NCBI GenBank assembly: GCA_934716785.1
Contig: CAKUYM010000165.1
Span: forward strand, 1 to 9,101
DNA length: 9,101 nucleotides
DNA from: an uncultured Bacteroides sp.
Lineage (GTDB): Bacteria > Bacteroidota > Bacteroidia > Bacteroidales > Bacteroidaceae
Reading direction: 5' to 3'
Each line of letters begins with the position of its first letter. Position 1 is the stretch's first letter. Under the pieces are notes generated by a model. It was not told the origin of the DNA. It saw nothing but the letters and a program-made list of their open reading frames with translations, and did no database searches. The translations under genes were made by a program, and so were the position numbers. Below, in pieces: positions 1-7,915 of this stretch.

Positions 1-1635
1 CGTCAAGATACGAAGGAACATAGACAATGGATAAACGGTAGAGTATCCTACAGCAGGAGCATCGCTTGATGTCACCTGATTGGCATAGGCCAATGCGGGA
101 GGGTCTGTATTGCTACCGGCAATCAATCCCATCAGTGTGAAATAGTTGACTTTGTAATACAATCTTGCGATAGCACCGATGATGAGCAGCGGGATGACGG
201 TAATAAGGAAACCGCAACCTACGTATAACAGACCGTCGCCCTCGACCACCGTTTGCACGAAGTTGGCACCTGCATCTATACCGACACTGGCAAGGAAGAG
301 CACGATACCGATTTCACGAAGCATTAAGTTGGCACTCATTGTCGTATATGTCACCAAGTGGAGTTTATGGCCGAAGCGTCCGATAAGAATAGCTACTACC
401 AACGGACCACCTGCCAATCCTAATTTCAAAGGAGTCGGCATGCCGGGGAACGCAATAGGAAGGCTACCCAAAAGAATACCTAAGAAAATACCAACGAAAA
501 TAGTAATGATATTCGGAGTATCCAGACGTTTTAATTGATTTCCCAATACACCGGCAACACGCTCTACCGCATCCTGCTGGCCTACCACCATCACACGGTC
601 GCCCACTTGCAACACCAGATTGGGGTCGGCAAACAAATCCATACCCGAACGGTTGATGCGGGTCACATTGACCTCATACATACTGCGGAAGTGCATGGAA
701 CCCAAGGTCTTTCCGTTGATTTCCGCTTTGGTGACCAAGATACGGCGGGATACCATCGGAAGATCTTGTTTCTCCCAGTCTATATTCACCTCTTTGCCGA
801 TAAAAACGGTAATAGCTGCGGCATCATCTTCGGAGCAGACGATAAACAACTGATCGCCTACATTAAAAAGAGTTTCATGATTCGGAATGCTGACGTGTCC
901 ATCATGACGGATACGAGAGCAGACAAATTGGCGGCCTAAAAAGCTTTTGACCTCCAGCAAGGTCTTTCCGTTGATGGACTCATTGCGCACTTCAAGGCTA
1001 AGCATATGAGGCATCAAATGGGCGTCTCCGCTTTGAGTCTTCAGACTTTCTTCCTCTTTTGCCATATTGACACGGAAGATGTAGCGGATGGCTATGATAG
1101 AACCGATAATGCCGACAACACCGAGCGGATAAGCACAGGCATATCCCAATGCAATCTGCGGACCGTTGTAGCTCAACTGGTTCAGTGCTTCATTGGCGGC
1201 ACCGAGTCCGGGAGTGTTCGTCACAGCTCCGTAGAGGATACCTACCATCATCGGCAGTTCCACACGCCCGTTCCATAGGTAATAAAGCCCCAATGCAACG
1301 GCTATATTTAAAACGACAATGCCTACAGCCAACAGGTTCAATGTCATTCCTCCCTTTTTGAAAGAAGAGAAGAAAGACGGTCCCACTTGCAGACCGATAC
1401 AGAATACGAACAAAATCAACCCGAATTCGCGGATGAAATGTAGGATGTGCGTATCGGCCGTGAAGCCGAAATGTCCCATCAGGATGCCGGCAAACAAAAC
1501 AAATGTGACACCCAAAGATACTCCAAATATCTTTATCTTACCGAGGTACACACCTGCTGCCACTACAAATGCGTAAAGGAGCACGATATGTGCCACGGAA
1601 CCGGAGTCCCACAATAAACTTTGTAACCAATCCAT
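1..1635 (-). CDS. AspT/YidE-family duplicated antiporter with two RCK_C domains (C-terminus cut off by window edge)
   Basis: Inner-membrane transporter of the aspartate:alanine exchanger type. Reading the minus strand from ATG at 1635 gives 545 codons with no stop before the edge; probably only about ten residues are missing. The protein is an internal duplication: a hydrophobic half at about residues 14-186, a soluble middle (about 205-368), and a second hydrophobic half from about 374. The halves carry matching motifs, [16 protein letters not shown] (136-151) and [16 protein letters not shown] (503-518), each followed by a Tyr-Pro-Leu segment (169-171 and 535-537). The middle holds two RCK_C (TrkA_C) domains, each beginning near an INGKTL segment (221-226, 306-311) and ending in a GDQLFIV or GDRVMVV strand. 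RCK_C domains usually sense small ligands. Family members exchange aspartate/alanine or export succinate; the substrate here is not shown by sequence. It is transcribed divergently from mutAB, which makes a dicarboxylate role attractive. Fold and family are sure, substrate is not. Confidence 0.9.
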   Translation of the reverse strand, partial: MDWLQSLLWDSGSVAHIVLLYAFVVAAGVYLGKIKIFGVSLGVTFVLFAGILMGHFGFTADTHILHFIREFGLILFVFCIGLQVGPSFFSSFKKGGMTLNLLAVGIVVLNIAVALGLYYLWNGRVELPMMVGILYGAVTNTPGLGAANEALNQLSYNGPQIALGYACAYPLGVVGIIGSIIAIRYIFRVNMAKEEESLKTQSGDAHLMPHMLSLEVRNESINGKTLLEVKSFLGRQFVCSRIRHDGHVSIPNHETLFNVGDQLFIVCSEDDAAAITVFIGKEVNIDWEKQDLPMVSRRILVTKAEINGKTLGSMHFRSMYEVNVTRINRSGMDLFADPNLVLQVGDRVMVVGQQDAVERVAGVLGNQLKRLDTPNIITIFVGIFLGILLGSLPIAFPGMPTPLKLGLAGGPLVVAILIGRFGHKLHLVTYTTMSANLMLREIGIVLFLASVGIDAGANFVQTVVEGDGLLYVGCGFLITVIPLLIIGAIARLYYKVNYFTLMGLIAGSNTDPPALAYANQVTSSDAPAVGYSTVYPLSMFLRILT

Positions 1636-1674
1636 ATTTAAGTAGTTTTTATAATGTCTTTTTCAAAGCGGGTG

Positions 1675-1706
1675 CAAAATTACTTATAACATTGATGTAA
1701 ATCAAG
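1675..1706 (-). promoter_or_regulatory. Bacteroides-type promoter of the antiporter gene
   Basis: On the minus strand a perfect TAnnTTTG -7 box (TAATTTTG) covers 1682 down to 1675. An 18-bp spacer separates it from a CTTGAT -33-like element at 1706-1701. Transcription should start near 1668, giving a leader of roughly 30 nt before the ATG at 1635. No Shine-Dalgarno sequence is evident, which is usual in Bacteroides. The assignment rests on motif match and position. Confidence 0.6.
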
Positions 1707-1786
1707 TATTTCCTCTCTTTTATTTCATTCATCGAAATGTCCGGCATTTTGTAAGCTGGATAATGAGAAAAATTCCTAAAAAAGCG

Positions 1787-1814
1787 CTTTATTTTAACTT
1801 ATTAGTTATATTTG
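1787..1814 (+). promoter_or_regulatory. Bacteroides-type promoter of mutAB
   Basis: A perfect TAnnTTTG -7 box (TATATTTG) lies at 1807-1814. Upstream there is only a weak CTTTAT element near 1787-1792 at about the right distance. The inferred start of transcription near 1820 leaves a leader of about 75 nt before the mutA ATG at 1895. That leader is too short for a cobalamin riboswitch, and I see no B12-box-like sequence in it. The box lies downstream of the ATG at 1763, which argues against translation starting there. Confidence 0.6.
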
Positions 1815-1894
1815 CATATCTAACAACGGACATTTGGAAAGTGATAGATAAAAATAAAGACAGTATTAATTCTTGTTTTAATTTTAGACAGACT

Positions 1895-3796
1895 ATGGCA
1901 GACGAAAAAGAAAAACTCTTCTCAGACTTTTCTCCAGTCTCCACCGAACAATGGATGGAGAAGGTTACAGCCGACTTGAAAGGTGCTGATTTTGAGAAGA
2001 AGCTCGTTTGGAAGACGAACGAAGGATTCAAAGTGAAACCTTTCTACAGGATGGAAGATCTGGAAGGCTTGAAGACTACCGACGCGCTTCCCGGGGAATT
2101 CCCTTATCTTAGAGGAACTAAAAAAGACAACAATGAGTGGCTGGTTCGCCAGGAAATCATAGTGGAATGTCCCAAAGAAGCCAATGCGAAAGCGCTGGAT
2201 ATCTTAAATAAAGGCATTAATTCACTGTCTTTCCATGTAAAGGCGAAAGAACTCAATGCGGAGTATCTTGAAAGTCTGTTGAATGGCATTCATGCAGAGT
2301 GTGTTGAACTGAATTTCTCTACTTGTCAGGGGCATGTCGTCGAATTGGCCCATCTGCTGGTAGCTTACTTCCAAAAGAAGGATTACGATGTGAAGAAGCT
2401 GAAAGGTTCCATCAACTATGATTTCTTTAACAAGATGCTGACACGCGGCAAAGAGAAAGGTGACATGGCACAAACGGCAAAGGCGCTGATTGAGGCTATC
2501 CAACCGCTTCCTTTCTATCGCGTGCTGAATGTGAATGCTCTGACATTGAACAATGCCGGAGCTTATATTTCTCAGGAGTTGGGTTACGCATTGGCATGGG
2601 GCAACGAATATATGAACCAACTGACTGAGATTGGCATTCCTGCTGCTGTAGTGGCAAAAAAAATCAAATTCAATTTCGGAATCAGTTCCAATTACTTCCT
2701 TGAAATAGCCAAATTCCGTGCCGCTCGTCTGTTGTGGGCCAATATCGTTGCTTCCTACAATCCCGAATGCTTGCGCGATTGCGAAAATAAAGGCCCCAAC
2801 GGAGAATGCCGTTGCGCGGCAAAGATGGCAGTTCATGCCGAGACGTCCACTTTCAACCTGACCCTGTTCGATGCGCATGTGAACTTGCTTCGTACACAAA
2901 CCGAAGCGATGAGTGCCGCATTGGGGGGGGTGGATTCAATGACCGTCACTCCGTTTGACAAGACTTACGAAACTCCGGATGAATTCTCGGAACGCTTGGC
3001 ACGCAACCAACAACTGCTGTTGAAAGAGGAATCTCATTTCGATAAAGTGATAGACCCGGCCGCCGGTTCATATTATATTGAAAACCTGACTGTTTCCATA
3101 GCACAGCAGGCATGGAACCTGTTCCTGTCTGTAGAAGAGGCCGGTGGTTTCTATGCGGCATTGAAGGCCGGAACCGTTCAGGCTGCTGTCAACGAAAGCA
3201 ATAAGGCACGCCATAAAGCGGTAGCTCAACGTCGCGAAGTGCTATTGGGCACTAACCAGTTCCCCAATTTCAATGAGAAAGCGGGAGATAAACGGCCGGT
3301 TGAGACGAAATGTTGCTGTGGCGGAAAAGAGCATACTTGTGAAAAGGATGTGGATACATTGATATTCGACCGTGCCGCCAGCGAGTTTGAAGCATTACGT
3401 CTTGAAACGGAAGCATCCGGCAAGCGTCCGAAAGCCTTTATGCTGACGATCGGCAATTTGGCTATGCGCCAGGCTCGTGCACAATACTCCTGCAATTTCT
3501 TGGCTTGTGCAGGTTATGAAGTGATTGATAATCTTGGCTTTGAAACAGTAGAAGCCGGAGTAGAGGCTGCCATGGCTGCGAAAGCGGATATCGTTGTGCT
3601 CTGTTCCAGTGATGACGAATATGCAGAATATGCCATTCCTGCCTTCAAGGCATTGAACGGTCGCGCCATGTTTATCGTTGCCGGTGCGCCTGCCTGCATG
3701 GACGAACTGAAAGCGGCGGGCATCGAAAACTTCATCCATGTCCGTGTCAATGTGCTGGATACCTTGAAAGAGTTTAACGCCAAGTTATTGAAGTGA
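1895..3796 (+). CDS. mutA: Methylmalonyl-CoA mutase, small (beta) subunit
   Basis: Non-catalytic partner of MutB in the heterodimeric adenosylcobalamin-dependent mutase (succinyl-CoA to (R)-methylmalonyl-CoA; succinate-propionate pathway, cytoplasm). The 633 residues are close to known MutA lengths. An N-terminal mutase (TIM-barrel-like) domain extends to about residue 450, with family segments LRTQTEAMSAALGGVDS (about 332-348) and DPAAGSYYIENL. A linker follows, then a flavodoxin-like B12-binding fold from about 511. That fold lacks the DxHxxG cobalamin motif: aligned with MutB, the positions hold Leu522, Met524 and Ala527, as expected for a beta subunit. Two cysteine clusters stand out: Cys292, 296, 305, 307 and Cys473, 474, 475, 482. 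The frame is open upstream to an ATG at 1763, but those 44 residues resemble no mutase N-terminus and precede the likely transcription start, so the start is placed at 1895 (MADEKEKLF). mutB follows after 46 bp. A run of eight G lies in codons 343-346. Confidence 0.95.
   Translation: MADEKEKLFSDFSPVSTEQWMEKVTADLKGADFEKKLVWKTNEGFKVKPFYRMEDLEGLKTTDALPGEFPYLRGTKKDNNEWLVRQEIIVECPKEANAKALDILNKGINSLSFHVKAKELNAEYLESLLNGIHAECVELNFSTCQGHVVELAHLLVAYFQKKDYDVKKLKGSINYDFFNKMLTRGKEKGDMAQTAKALIEAIQPLPFYRVLNVNALTLNNAGAYISQELGYALAWGNEYMNQLTEIGIPAAVVAKKIKFNFGISSNYFLEIAKFRAARLLWANIVASYNPECLRDCENKGPNGECRCAAKMAVHAETSTFNLTLFDAHVNLLRTQTEAMSAALGGVDSMTVTPFDKTYETPDEFSERLARNQQLLLKEESHFDKVIDPAAGSYYIENLTVSIAQQAWNLFLSVEEAGGFYAALKAGTVQAAVNESNKARHKAVAQRREVLLGTNQFPNFNEKAGDKRPVETKCCCGGKEHTCEKDVDTLIFDRAASEFEALRLETEASGKRPKAFMLTIGNLAMRQARAQYSCNFLACAGYEVIDNLGFETVEAGVEAAMAAKADIVVLCSSDDEYAEYAIPAFKALNGRAMFIVAGAPACMDELKAAGIENFIHVRVNVLDTLKEFNAKLLK
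2923..2930 (+). repeat. G8 homopolymer inside mutA
   Basis: Eight consecutive G residues fall in the codons for Leu343-Gly-Gly-Val346, a conserved LGGVD segment of the mutase domain. The frame is intact as given. Any one-base slip would truncate the small subunit. It is the longest G run I noticed in the window. Confidence 0.9.
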
Positions 3797-3802
3797 TGGA
3801 CT

Positions 3803-3836
3803 TCAATAGTGAATTGTAAATCGTTCAATCGTAAAT
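3803..3836 (+). repeat. Short interspersed direct repeats in the mutA-mutB spacer
   Basis: The 46-bp gap between mutA and mutB contains TTCAAT at 3803-3808-equivalent spacing and again at 3824-3829 (the first copy reads TTCAAT from 3802/3803 to 3807), alternating with GTAAAT at 3816-3821 and 3831-3836. From memory, spacers rich in GTAAAT-like units are common between Bacteroides genes. No terminator or promoter is visible, which agrees with mutA and mutB being co-transcribed. The function, if any, is unknown. Confidence 0.35.
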
Positions 3837-3842
3837 AACAAG

Positions 3843-5990
3843 ATGAGAAAAGATTTTAAAAACTTAGATATATATGCCGCATTTCAGCCTGCTAACGGTG
3901 CTGAATGGCAAAAGGCCAACGGCATCTCTGCCGACTGGGAAACGCCTGAACACATTGAAGTGAAGCCTGTTTACACCAAAGAGGATCTCGAAGGGATGGA
4001 GCATCTGAACTATGCTGCAGGAATTCCGCCCTATCTGCGTGGTCCGTATTCGGTCATGTACACCCTTCGTCCTTGGACAATCCGCCAATATGCCGGATTC
4101 TCTACCGCCGAGGAATCAAATGCTTTCTATCGCCGTAACTTGGCTTCCGGTCAGAAAGGTCTGTCTGTAGCATTCGACTTGGCTACTCACCGCGGCTACG
4201 ACCCCGACCACGAGCGTGTGGTAGGTGACGTAGGTAAGGCCGGTGTGTCCATCTGCTCTTTGGAAAATATGAAAGTCCTGTTCGATGGCATTCCTTTGAA
4301 CAAGATGTCCGTGTCTATGACAATGAATGGTGCGGTACTTCCGATTATGGCCTTCTATATCAATGCCGGTCTGGAGCAAGGCGCTAAACTGGAAGAGATG
4401 GCGGGTACTATTCAGAACGATATTCTGAAAGAGTTCATGGTGCGTAATACCTATATATATCCGCCGGCATTCTCCATGAAGATTATTTCCGATATTTTCG
4501 AATATACCTCACAGAAGATGCCGAAGTTCAACTCGATCTCTATCTCCGGTTATCACATGCAGGAAGCAGGTGCCACGGCAGATATCGAGTTGGCTTACAC
4601 CTTGGCGGATGGTTTGGAGTATCTTCGCGCCGGTGTTGCTGCCGGTATCGACATTGATGCGTTCGCTCCGCGATTGTCTTTCTTCTGGGCAATCGGTACA
4701 AACCATTTTATGGAGATTGCCAAGATGCGTGCTGCACGTATGCTGTGGGCAAAGATAGTGAAACAGTTCAATCCGAAGAATCCGAAATCGTTGGCATTGC
4801 GTACTCACTCTCAAACTTCCGGCTGGTCGCTGACTGAGCAAGATCCGTTCAATAATGTAGGACGTACTTGTATCGAGGCCATGGCTGCCGCCTTGGGGCA
4901 TACCCAGTCTTTGCACACCAATGCGTTGGATGAGGCTATCGCTCTTCCGACGGATTTCTCCGCACGTATCGCACGTAATACTCAGATTTATATTCAGGAG
5001 GAGACTTACATTTGTAAGAATGTCGACCCGTGGGGCGGTTCTTATTATGTGGAGTCATTGACGAACGAACTGGCTCATAAGGCTTGGGAACGAATTCAGG
5101 AAGTGGAAAAATTAGGCGGTATGGCGAAAGCTATCGAAACAGGCATTCCTAAGATGCGTATCGAGGAAGCTGCTGCCCGCACGCAGGCCCGTATCGACAG
5201 TGGCACGCAGACTATTGTCGGTGTGAATAAATACCGTTTGGAGAAAGAGGCTCCGATTGATATCCTTGAAATCGACAATACGGCTGTCCGTATGGAACAA
5301 ATCGAGAATCTGAAGCGTTTGAAGGAAGGACGTGATCAGGCTGAAGTAGATCATGCGTTGGATGCCATTACCGAGTGTGTGAAGACCGGCAAGGGGAACT
5401 TGTTGGAACTGGCGGTAGAAGCTGCCCGTGTCCGTGCCACATTGGGTGAGATCTCCTATGCTTGCGAGCAGGTCGTGGGACGTTATAAAGCAATAATCAG
5501 AACTATATCAGGCGTGTATTCATCAGAAAGTAAAAATGACAGCCATTTCAAATATGCATGCGAACTGGCTGATAAGTTTGCGAAGAAAGAGGGTCGCAGA
5601 CCTCGTATCATGATTGCAAAAATGGGACAGGACGGTCATGACCGTGGTGCCAAGGTGGTAGCAACCGGTTATGCGGACTGTGGTTTCGACGTGGATATGG
5701 GACCGTTGTTCCAGACTCCGGCGGAAGCAGCCCGCGAAGCGGTGGAAAACGATGTTCATGTAGTGGGTGTGTCTTCATTGGCTGCCGGACACAAGACGTT
5801 GATTCCGCAGATTATCGAAGAACTGAAGAGACTGGGTCGCGAGGACATCCTCGTTACTGCCGGTGGGGTGATACCCGCTCAGGACTATGACTTCCTATAT
5901 AAAGCTGGAGTTGTCGCTATTTTCGGTCCTGGTACTCCGGTAGCCAAATCGGCCGCACAGGTCCTGGAGATCCTGTTGGATGAAGAGTAA
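3843..5990 (+). CDS. mutB: Methylmalonyl-CoA mutase, large (alpha, catalytic) subunit
   Basis: Catalytic, adenosylcobalamin-binding subunit that carries out the radical rearrangement between succinyl-CoA and (R)-methylmalonyl-CoA. The 715 residues are complete and very like the well-studied Propionibacterium enzyme. The N-terminal TIM barrel contains [20 protein letters not shown]; Tyr83, Arg201 and His238 correspond at a constant offset of six to the substrate-contacting Tyr89, Arg207 and His244 of that enzyme. [14 protein letters not shown] and [16 protein letters not shown] are intact. The C-terminal B12 domain begins near Arg586 and has the complete DxHxxG motif (Asp597, His599, Gly602), with His599 the lower cobalt ligand, followed by the GVSSLAAGH and VTAGGVIP segments. 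All catalytic features are present, so this should be an active enzyme. It is second in a two-gene operon with mutA and ends 30 bp before a strong terminator. No meaB-type GTPase chaperone or methylmalonyl-CoA epimerase gene lies in this window. Confidence 0.98.
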   Translation: MRKDFKNLDIYAAFQPANGAEWQKANGISADWETPEHIEVKPVYTKEDLEGMEHLNYAAGIPPYLRGPYSVMYTLRPWTIRQYAGFSTAEESNAFYRRNLASGQKGLSVAFDLATHRGYDPDHERVVGDVGKAGVSICSLENMKVLFDGIPLNKMSVSMTMNGAVLPIMAFYINAGLEQGAKLEEMAGTIQNDILKEFMVRNTYIYPPAFSMKIISDIFEYTSQKMPKFNSISISGYHMQEAGATADIELAYTLADGLEYLRAGVAAGIDIDAFAPRLSFFWAIGTNHFMEIAKMRAARMLWAKIVKQFNPKNPKSLALRTHSQTSGWSLTEQDPFNNVGRTCIEAMAAALGHTQSLHTNALDEAIALPTDFSARIARNTQIYIQEETYICKNVDPWGGSYYVESLTNELAHKAWERIQEVEKLGGMAKAIETGIPKMRIEEAAARTQARIDSGTQTIVGVNKYRLEKEAPIDILEIDNTAVRMEQIENLKRLKEGRDQAEVDHALDAITECVKTGKGNLLELAVEAARVRATLGEISYACEQVVGRYKAIIRTISGVYSSESKNDSHFKYACELADKFAKKEGRRPRIMIAKMGQDGHDRGAKVVATGYADCGFDVDMGPLFQTPAEAAREAVENDVHVVGVSSLAAGHKTLIPQIIEELKRLGREDILVTAGGVIPAQDYDFLYKAGVVAIFGPGTPVAKSAAQVLEILLDEE

Positions 5991-6020
5991 CTGTTGAAAA
6001 CTCTTTAAAGAATCTATATA

Positions 6021-6069
6021 ATCCCGTTTTTCTCACTTTGTAAAAGTGGAAAAACGGGATGTTTTTTTT
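6021..6069 (+). terminator. Rho-independent terminator of mutAB
   Basis: A long hairpin has outer arms ATCCCGTTTTTC (6021-6032) and GAAAAACGGGAT (6049-6060), which are perfectly complementary over 12 bp. Inner arms CACTTT and AAAGTG close on a GTA loop, with one bulged T at 6033. Eight T residues (6062-6069) follow after a single G. The minus strand has no matching T-tract, so it works in the mutAB direction only. It isolates mutAB from the sigma-factor module. Confidence 0.93.
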
Positions 6070-6080
6070 CTCTTGAAAAC

Positions 6081-6110
6081 TTTGCCGGAGATTAAAATTG
6101 CCTATATTTG
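6081..6110 (+). promoter_or_regulatory. Bacteroides-type promoter of the ECF sigma gene
   Basis: TTTG (6081-6084), an 18-bp spacer and TATATTTG (6103-6110) make a close match to the Bacteroides primary-sigma promoter (TTTG, about 19 bp, TAnnTTTG). The predicted start near 6116 leaves a leader of about 23 nt before the ATG at 6139. The sigma gene therefore appears to be expressed by the housekeeping sigma factor rather than depending wholly on its own product. Confidence 0.75.
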
Positions 6111-6138
6111 TCCGATTATCCACATTTAAAACTTATCA

Positions 6139-6693
6139 ATGAGCAAAAAAACAGCAGACTTGGATATCCTTTTTGAGCAGTTTTACGCAGCTAATTTCCC
6201 TCGTGTTAAGAATTATGCAAAGCTTTTGACAAAGTCGGAAGAAGATGCGGAAGATATTGCGCAAAATATATTTCTTAAATTGTGGATGCGTTCGGAGTTG
6301 TGGGAAAAAGAGCAGGAAGATATGACAGGTTATTTATACACAGTAACCCGAAATGAAATTTTTAATTTGTTCAAGCATCAGAGGATAGAGCAGGAGTATG
6401 AGGATAAAATCATAAGTTCGCAGTTGATAGGTGAACTGAGTGACGATGATTCATCTCTTTTAGAGAATTTATATTATGAAGAGAAATTGTTGCTCATCAA
6501 TATGAAATTAAGCGAATTGTCTCCACGTCGCAGACAAATCTTTGAAATGAGTCGTTTCGACAAACTTTCTCATAAAGAGATAGCCAAACTATTGCAGATT
6601 CCATTGCGTACAGTGGAGGATCATGTCTACAAAACAATCCTTGAACTGAGAAAAACGTTAATAATTGTTGCTTTATTCTTTTTTGCTCCGTAG
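6139..6693 (+). CDS. ECF-type RNA polymerase sigma factor (FecI-like, PUL-associated)
   Basis: Alternative sigma factor of 184 residues that should direct RNA polymerase to the neighbouring SusC-type operon once released by the anti-sigma factor encoded next. Region 2 spans about residues 12-80, with the DAEDIAQNIFLKLW core helix (36-49) and the YLYTVTRNEIFNLFKH DNA-melting segment (65-80). A variable acidic linker (about 88-115) leads to region 4 (about 120-172), where LSPRRRQIFEM and the helix-turn-helix SHKEIAKLLQIPLRTVEDHV (144-163) are typical. Region 3 is absent, as in all ECF factors. The protein ends in a short very hydrophobic tail (IIVALFFFAP, 175-184). The start is supported by a good promoter 29 bp upstream and by normal family spacing to region 2. 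The anti-sigma gene begins 64 bp downstream. The exact target promoters cannot be read from this window. Confidence 0.95.
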   Translation: MSKKTADLDILFEQFYAANFPRVKNYAKLLTKSEEDAEDIAQNIFLKLWMRSELWEKEQEDMTGYLYTVTRNEIFNLFKHQRIEQEYEDKIISSQLIGELSDDDSSLLENLYYEEKLLLINMKLSELSPRRRQIFEMSRFDKLSHKEIAKLLQIPLRTVEDHVYKTILELRKTLIIVALFFFAP

Positions 6694-6757
6694 TTTTCCT
6701 TTCTGAATGGTGATATTTATACAGGTGACTTTAAACTGGAATAATAAATATTACTTT

Positions 6758-7777
6758 ATGAAAAACTATATTCGCAATGTGGTCGAGCATTATATTAAAC
6801 ATGATTATCCGGAGTCTATAAATCGTGATTTCCGTATATGGCTGACTAATAATAAGCATACAGAAGAGAAAGAAAACGAACTGACCCGACTTTGGGCGGA
6901 AACGGAGGCTGTAGTAACTGCCGATTATCCTAATTCTTTGAAACGTATGTATGAGTTGACGGGAATTGGAATGAGGCGCAAGATCAATTTATTGCGTACT
7001 CGTCTGATGGCTTGGCAGGTGGCAGCAGGGCTGTTGGTGGCAGCTTGTTCTATATCTGTTTATTTAATATTGCAAAACCATCGGATACCGGATTCGGATT
7101 TATTGCAAGCTTATATCCCCACTGCTGAAATGAAGAATATAGTGTTATCAGACGGTACTCAAGTAATGATTAACTCGCGTAGTACATTACTTTACCCGAA
7201 GCAATTTAGGGGAAATACTCGCTGTGTTTATTTAGTAGGAGAAGCTGATTTTAAGGTGAAAAGTGATGAGAAACATCCATTTGTAGTAAAATCTACAGAT
7301 TTCCAGGTTACTGCATTGGGCACAGAATTTAATGTAGCAGCATATCCGGAAGAAGATAAAGTAACGGCTACATTGATTTCCGGAAAAGTATTGGTAGAAT
7401 ATAACGGACAGAAAGAACAGAGAACACTGAATCCTAATGAACAGTTGGCTTATAATAAGCGTACTCGGTCAGGGATGGTAGTTCGTCCTGATATGCAGGA
7501 TGTCACGGCTTGGCAACGGGGAGAAATTATTTTTCGTAGTATGACGTTGGAAGAAATCTTCACTCGACTTGAACGTAAGTATCCTTATGTATTTGTGTAT
7601 AGCTTTCGTAATCTGAAGAAGGATCGATTTAATTTTTCTTTTAGGCAGGAAGCTTCCATAGAAGAAGTTATGGATATCATTTCTCGTGTTACTGCAAATG
7701 TATGTTATAAAATAATAGATGACCGATGTTATATTTACAATAAAAATGAAAAAGAAATTCAACATCAAAAAATATGA
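6758..7777 (+). CDS. FecR-like anti-sigma factor with DUF4974 C-terminal domain
   Basis: Single-pass inner-membrane regulator that holds the adjacent ECF sigma factor until the outer-membrane receptor signals. From ATG 6758 it has 339 residues: a cytoplasmic N-terminal sigma-binding part (1-83), one transmembrane helix (about 84-106, MAWQVAAGLLVAACSISVYLIL), a periplasmic FecR domain (about 120-215) and a DUF4974 domain (about 258-328), the usual order in Bacteroidetes. The FecR core shows VLSDGTQVMINSRSTLLYP, GEADFKV and TALGTEFNVAAYP; Gly188-Thr189 sits where related FecR proteins are known to self-cleave, so it is a candidate site. The frame is open to an ATG at 6707, but the extra 17 residues (MVIFIQV and so on) are not family-like and MKNYIRNVVEHYIKHD is a typical start, so 6758 is preferred. 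The receptor gene follows after a 223-bp gap. Confidence 0.93.
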   Translation: MKNYIRNVVEHYIKHDYPESINRDFRIWLTNNKHTEEKENELTRLWAETEAVVTADYPNSLKRMYELTGIGMRRKINLLRTRLMAWQVAAGLLVAACSISVYLILQNHRIPDSDLLQAYIPTAEMKNIVLSDGTQVMINSRSTLLYPKQFRGNTRCVYLVGEADFKVKSDEKHPFVVKSTDFQVTALGTEFNVAAYPEEDKVTATLISGKVLVEYNGQKEQRTLNPNEQLAYNKRTRSGMVVRPDMQDVTAWQRGEIIFRSMTLEEIFTRLERKYPYVFVYSFRNLKKDRFNFSFRQEASIEEVMDIISRVTANVCYKIIDDRCYIYNKNEKEIQHQKI

Positions 7778-7820
7778 AGAAAGGCTATCGAATAAGAAAA
7801 TCATAGTATCGGGTATTTCT

Positions 7821-7841
7821 TGATATTAATTCTGAATATCA
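7821..7841. repeat. Inverted repeat 44 bp after the anti-sigma gene
   Basis: TGATATT (7821-7827) and AATATCA (7835-7841) are perfect 7-bp inverted copies around a 7-bp spacer. No T-tract follows on the plus strand, so a standard terminator is unlikely. It could be a weak stem-loop or a binding site upstream of the receptor gene. AT-rich dyads of this size can also arise by chance. Confidence 0.35.
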
Positions 7842-7875
7842 GAGTATTAACTTTAAATATATAAAAGCCTATGTG

Positions 7876-7915
7876 AAAAAATATCCGGGAAAAGCTGGAC
7901 CCTTCTCCCGGATGT
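7876..7915 (-). terminator. Minus-strand intrinsic terminator between anti-sigma gene and susC
   Basis: Arms ATCCGGGA (7883-7890) and TCCCGGAT (7906-7913) pair perfectly and extend inwards by three more pairs past one mismatch to a CTGGACC loop. Read on the minus strand, the hairpin is followed one base later by six T residues (7881-7876). Read on the plus strand it is followed by GTGAAATTAG, which has no T-tract. The polarity therefore suits stopping a transcript that runs leftwards out of the susC start region. No minus-strand protein gene is visible to its right. In plus-strand RNA it would be a stable hairpin in the susC leader or between the cistrons. Confidence 0.6.

Noticed and set aside
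179..1576. Several plus-strand open frames of 70-134 codons across the left region
   Set aside because: All lie opposite the antiporter gene, whose minus-strand translation is continuous over 545 codons with clear family motifs.
1815..1894. Cobalamin riboswitch in the mutA leader
   Set aside because: The leader is only about 75 nt and AT-rich, with no B12-box-like element; B12 riboswitches usually control synthesis or uptake genes and are far longer.
2222..2899. A 225-codon open frame on the minus strand inside mutA
   Set aside because: It lies wholly opposite the well-conserved mutA coding sequence, its product resembles no family, and no promoter is seen; it is a shadow of codon bias.
6707..6757. 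Upstream ATG at 6707 as start of the anti-sigma factor
   Set aside because: The 17 extra residues are unlike FecR N-termini, while the ATG at 6758 gives a typical beginning for the family.
7774..7806. A ten-codon ORF (MKKGYRIRKS) whose ATG overlaps the anti-sigma stop as ATGA
   Set aside because: It is tiny, has no recognisable similarity and an AT-rich region readily gives such ORFs. The ATGA overlap and lysine-rich start are suggestive of a remnant gene start, but nothing further supports it.
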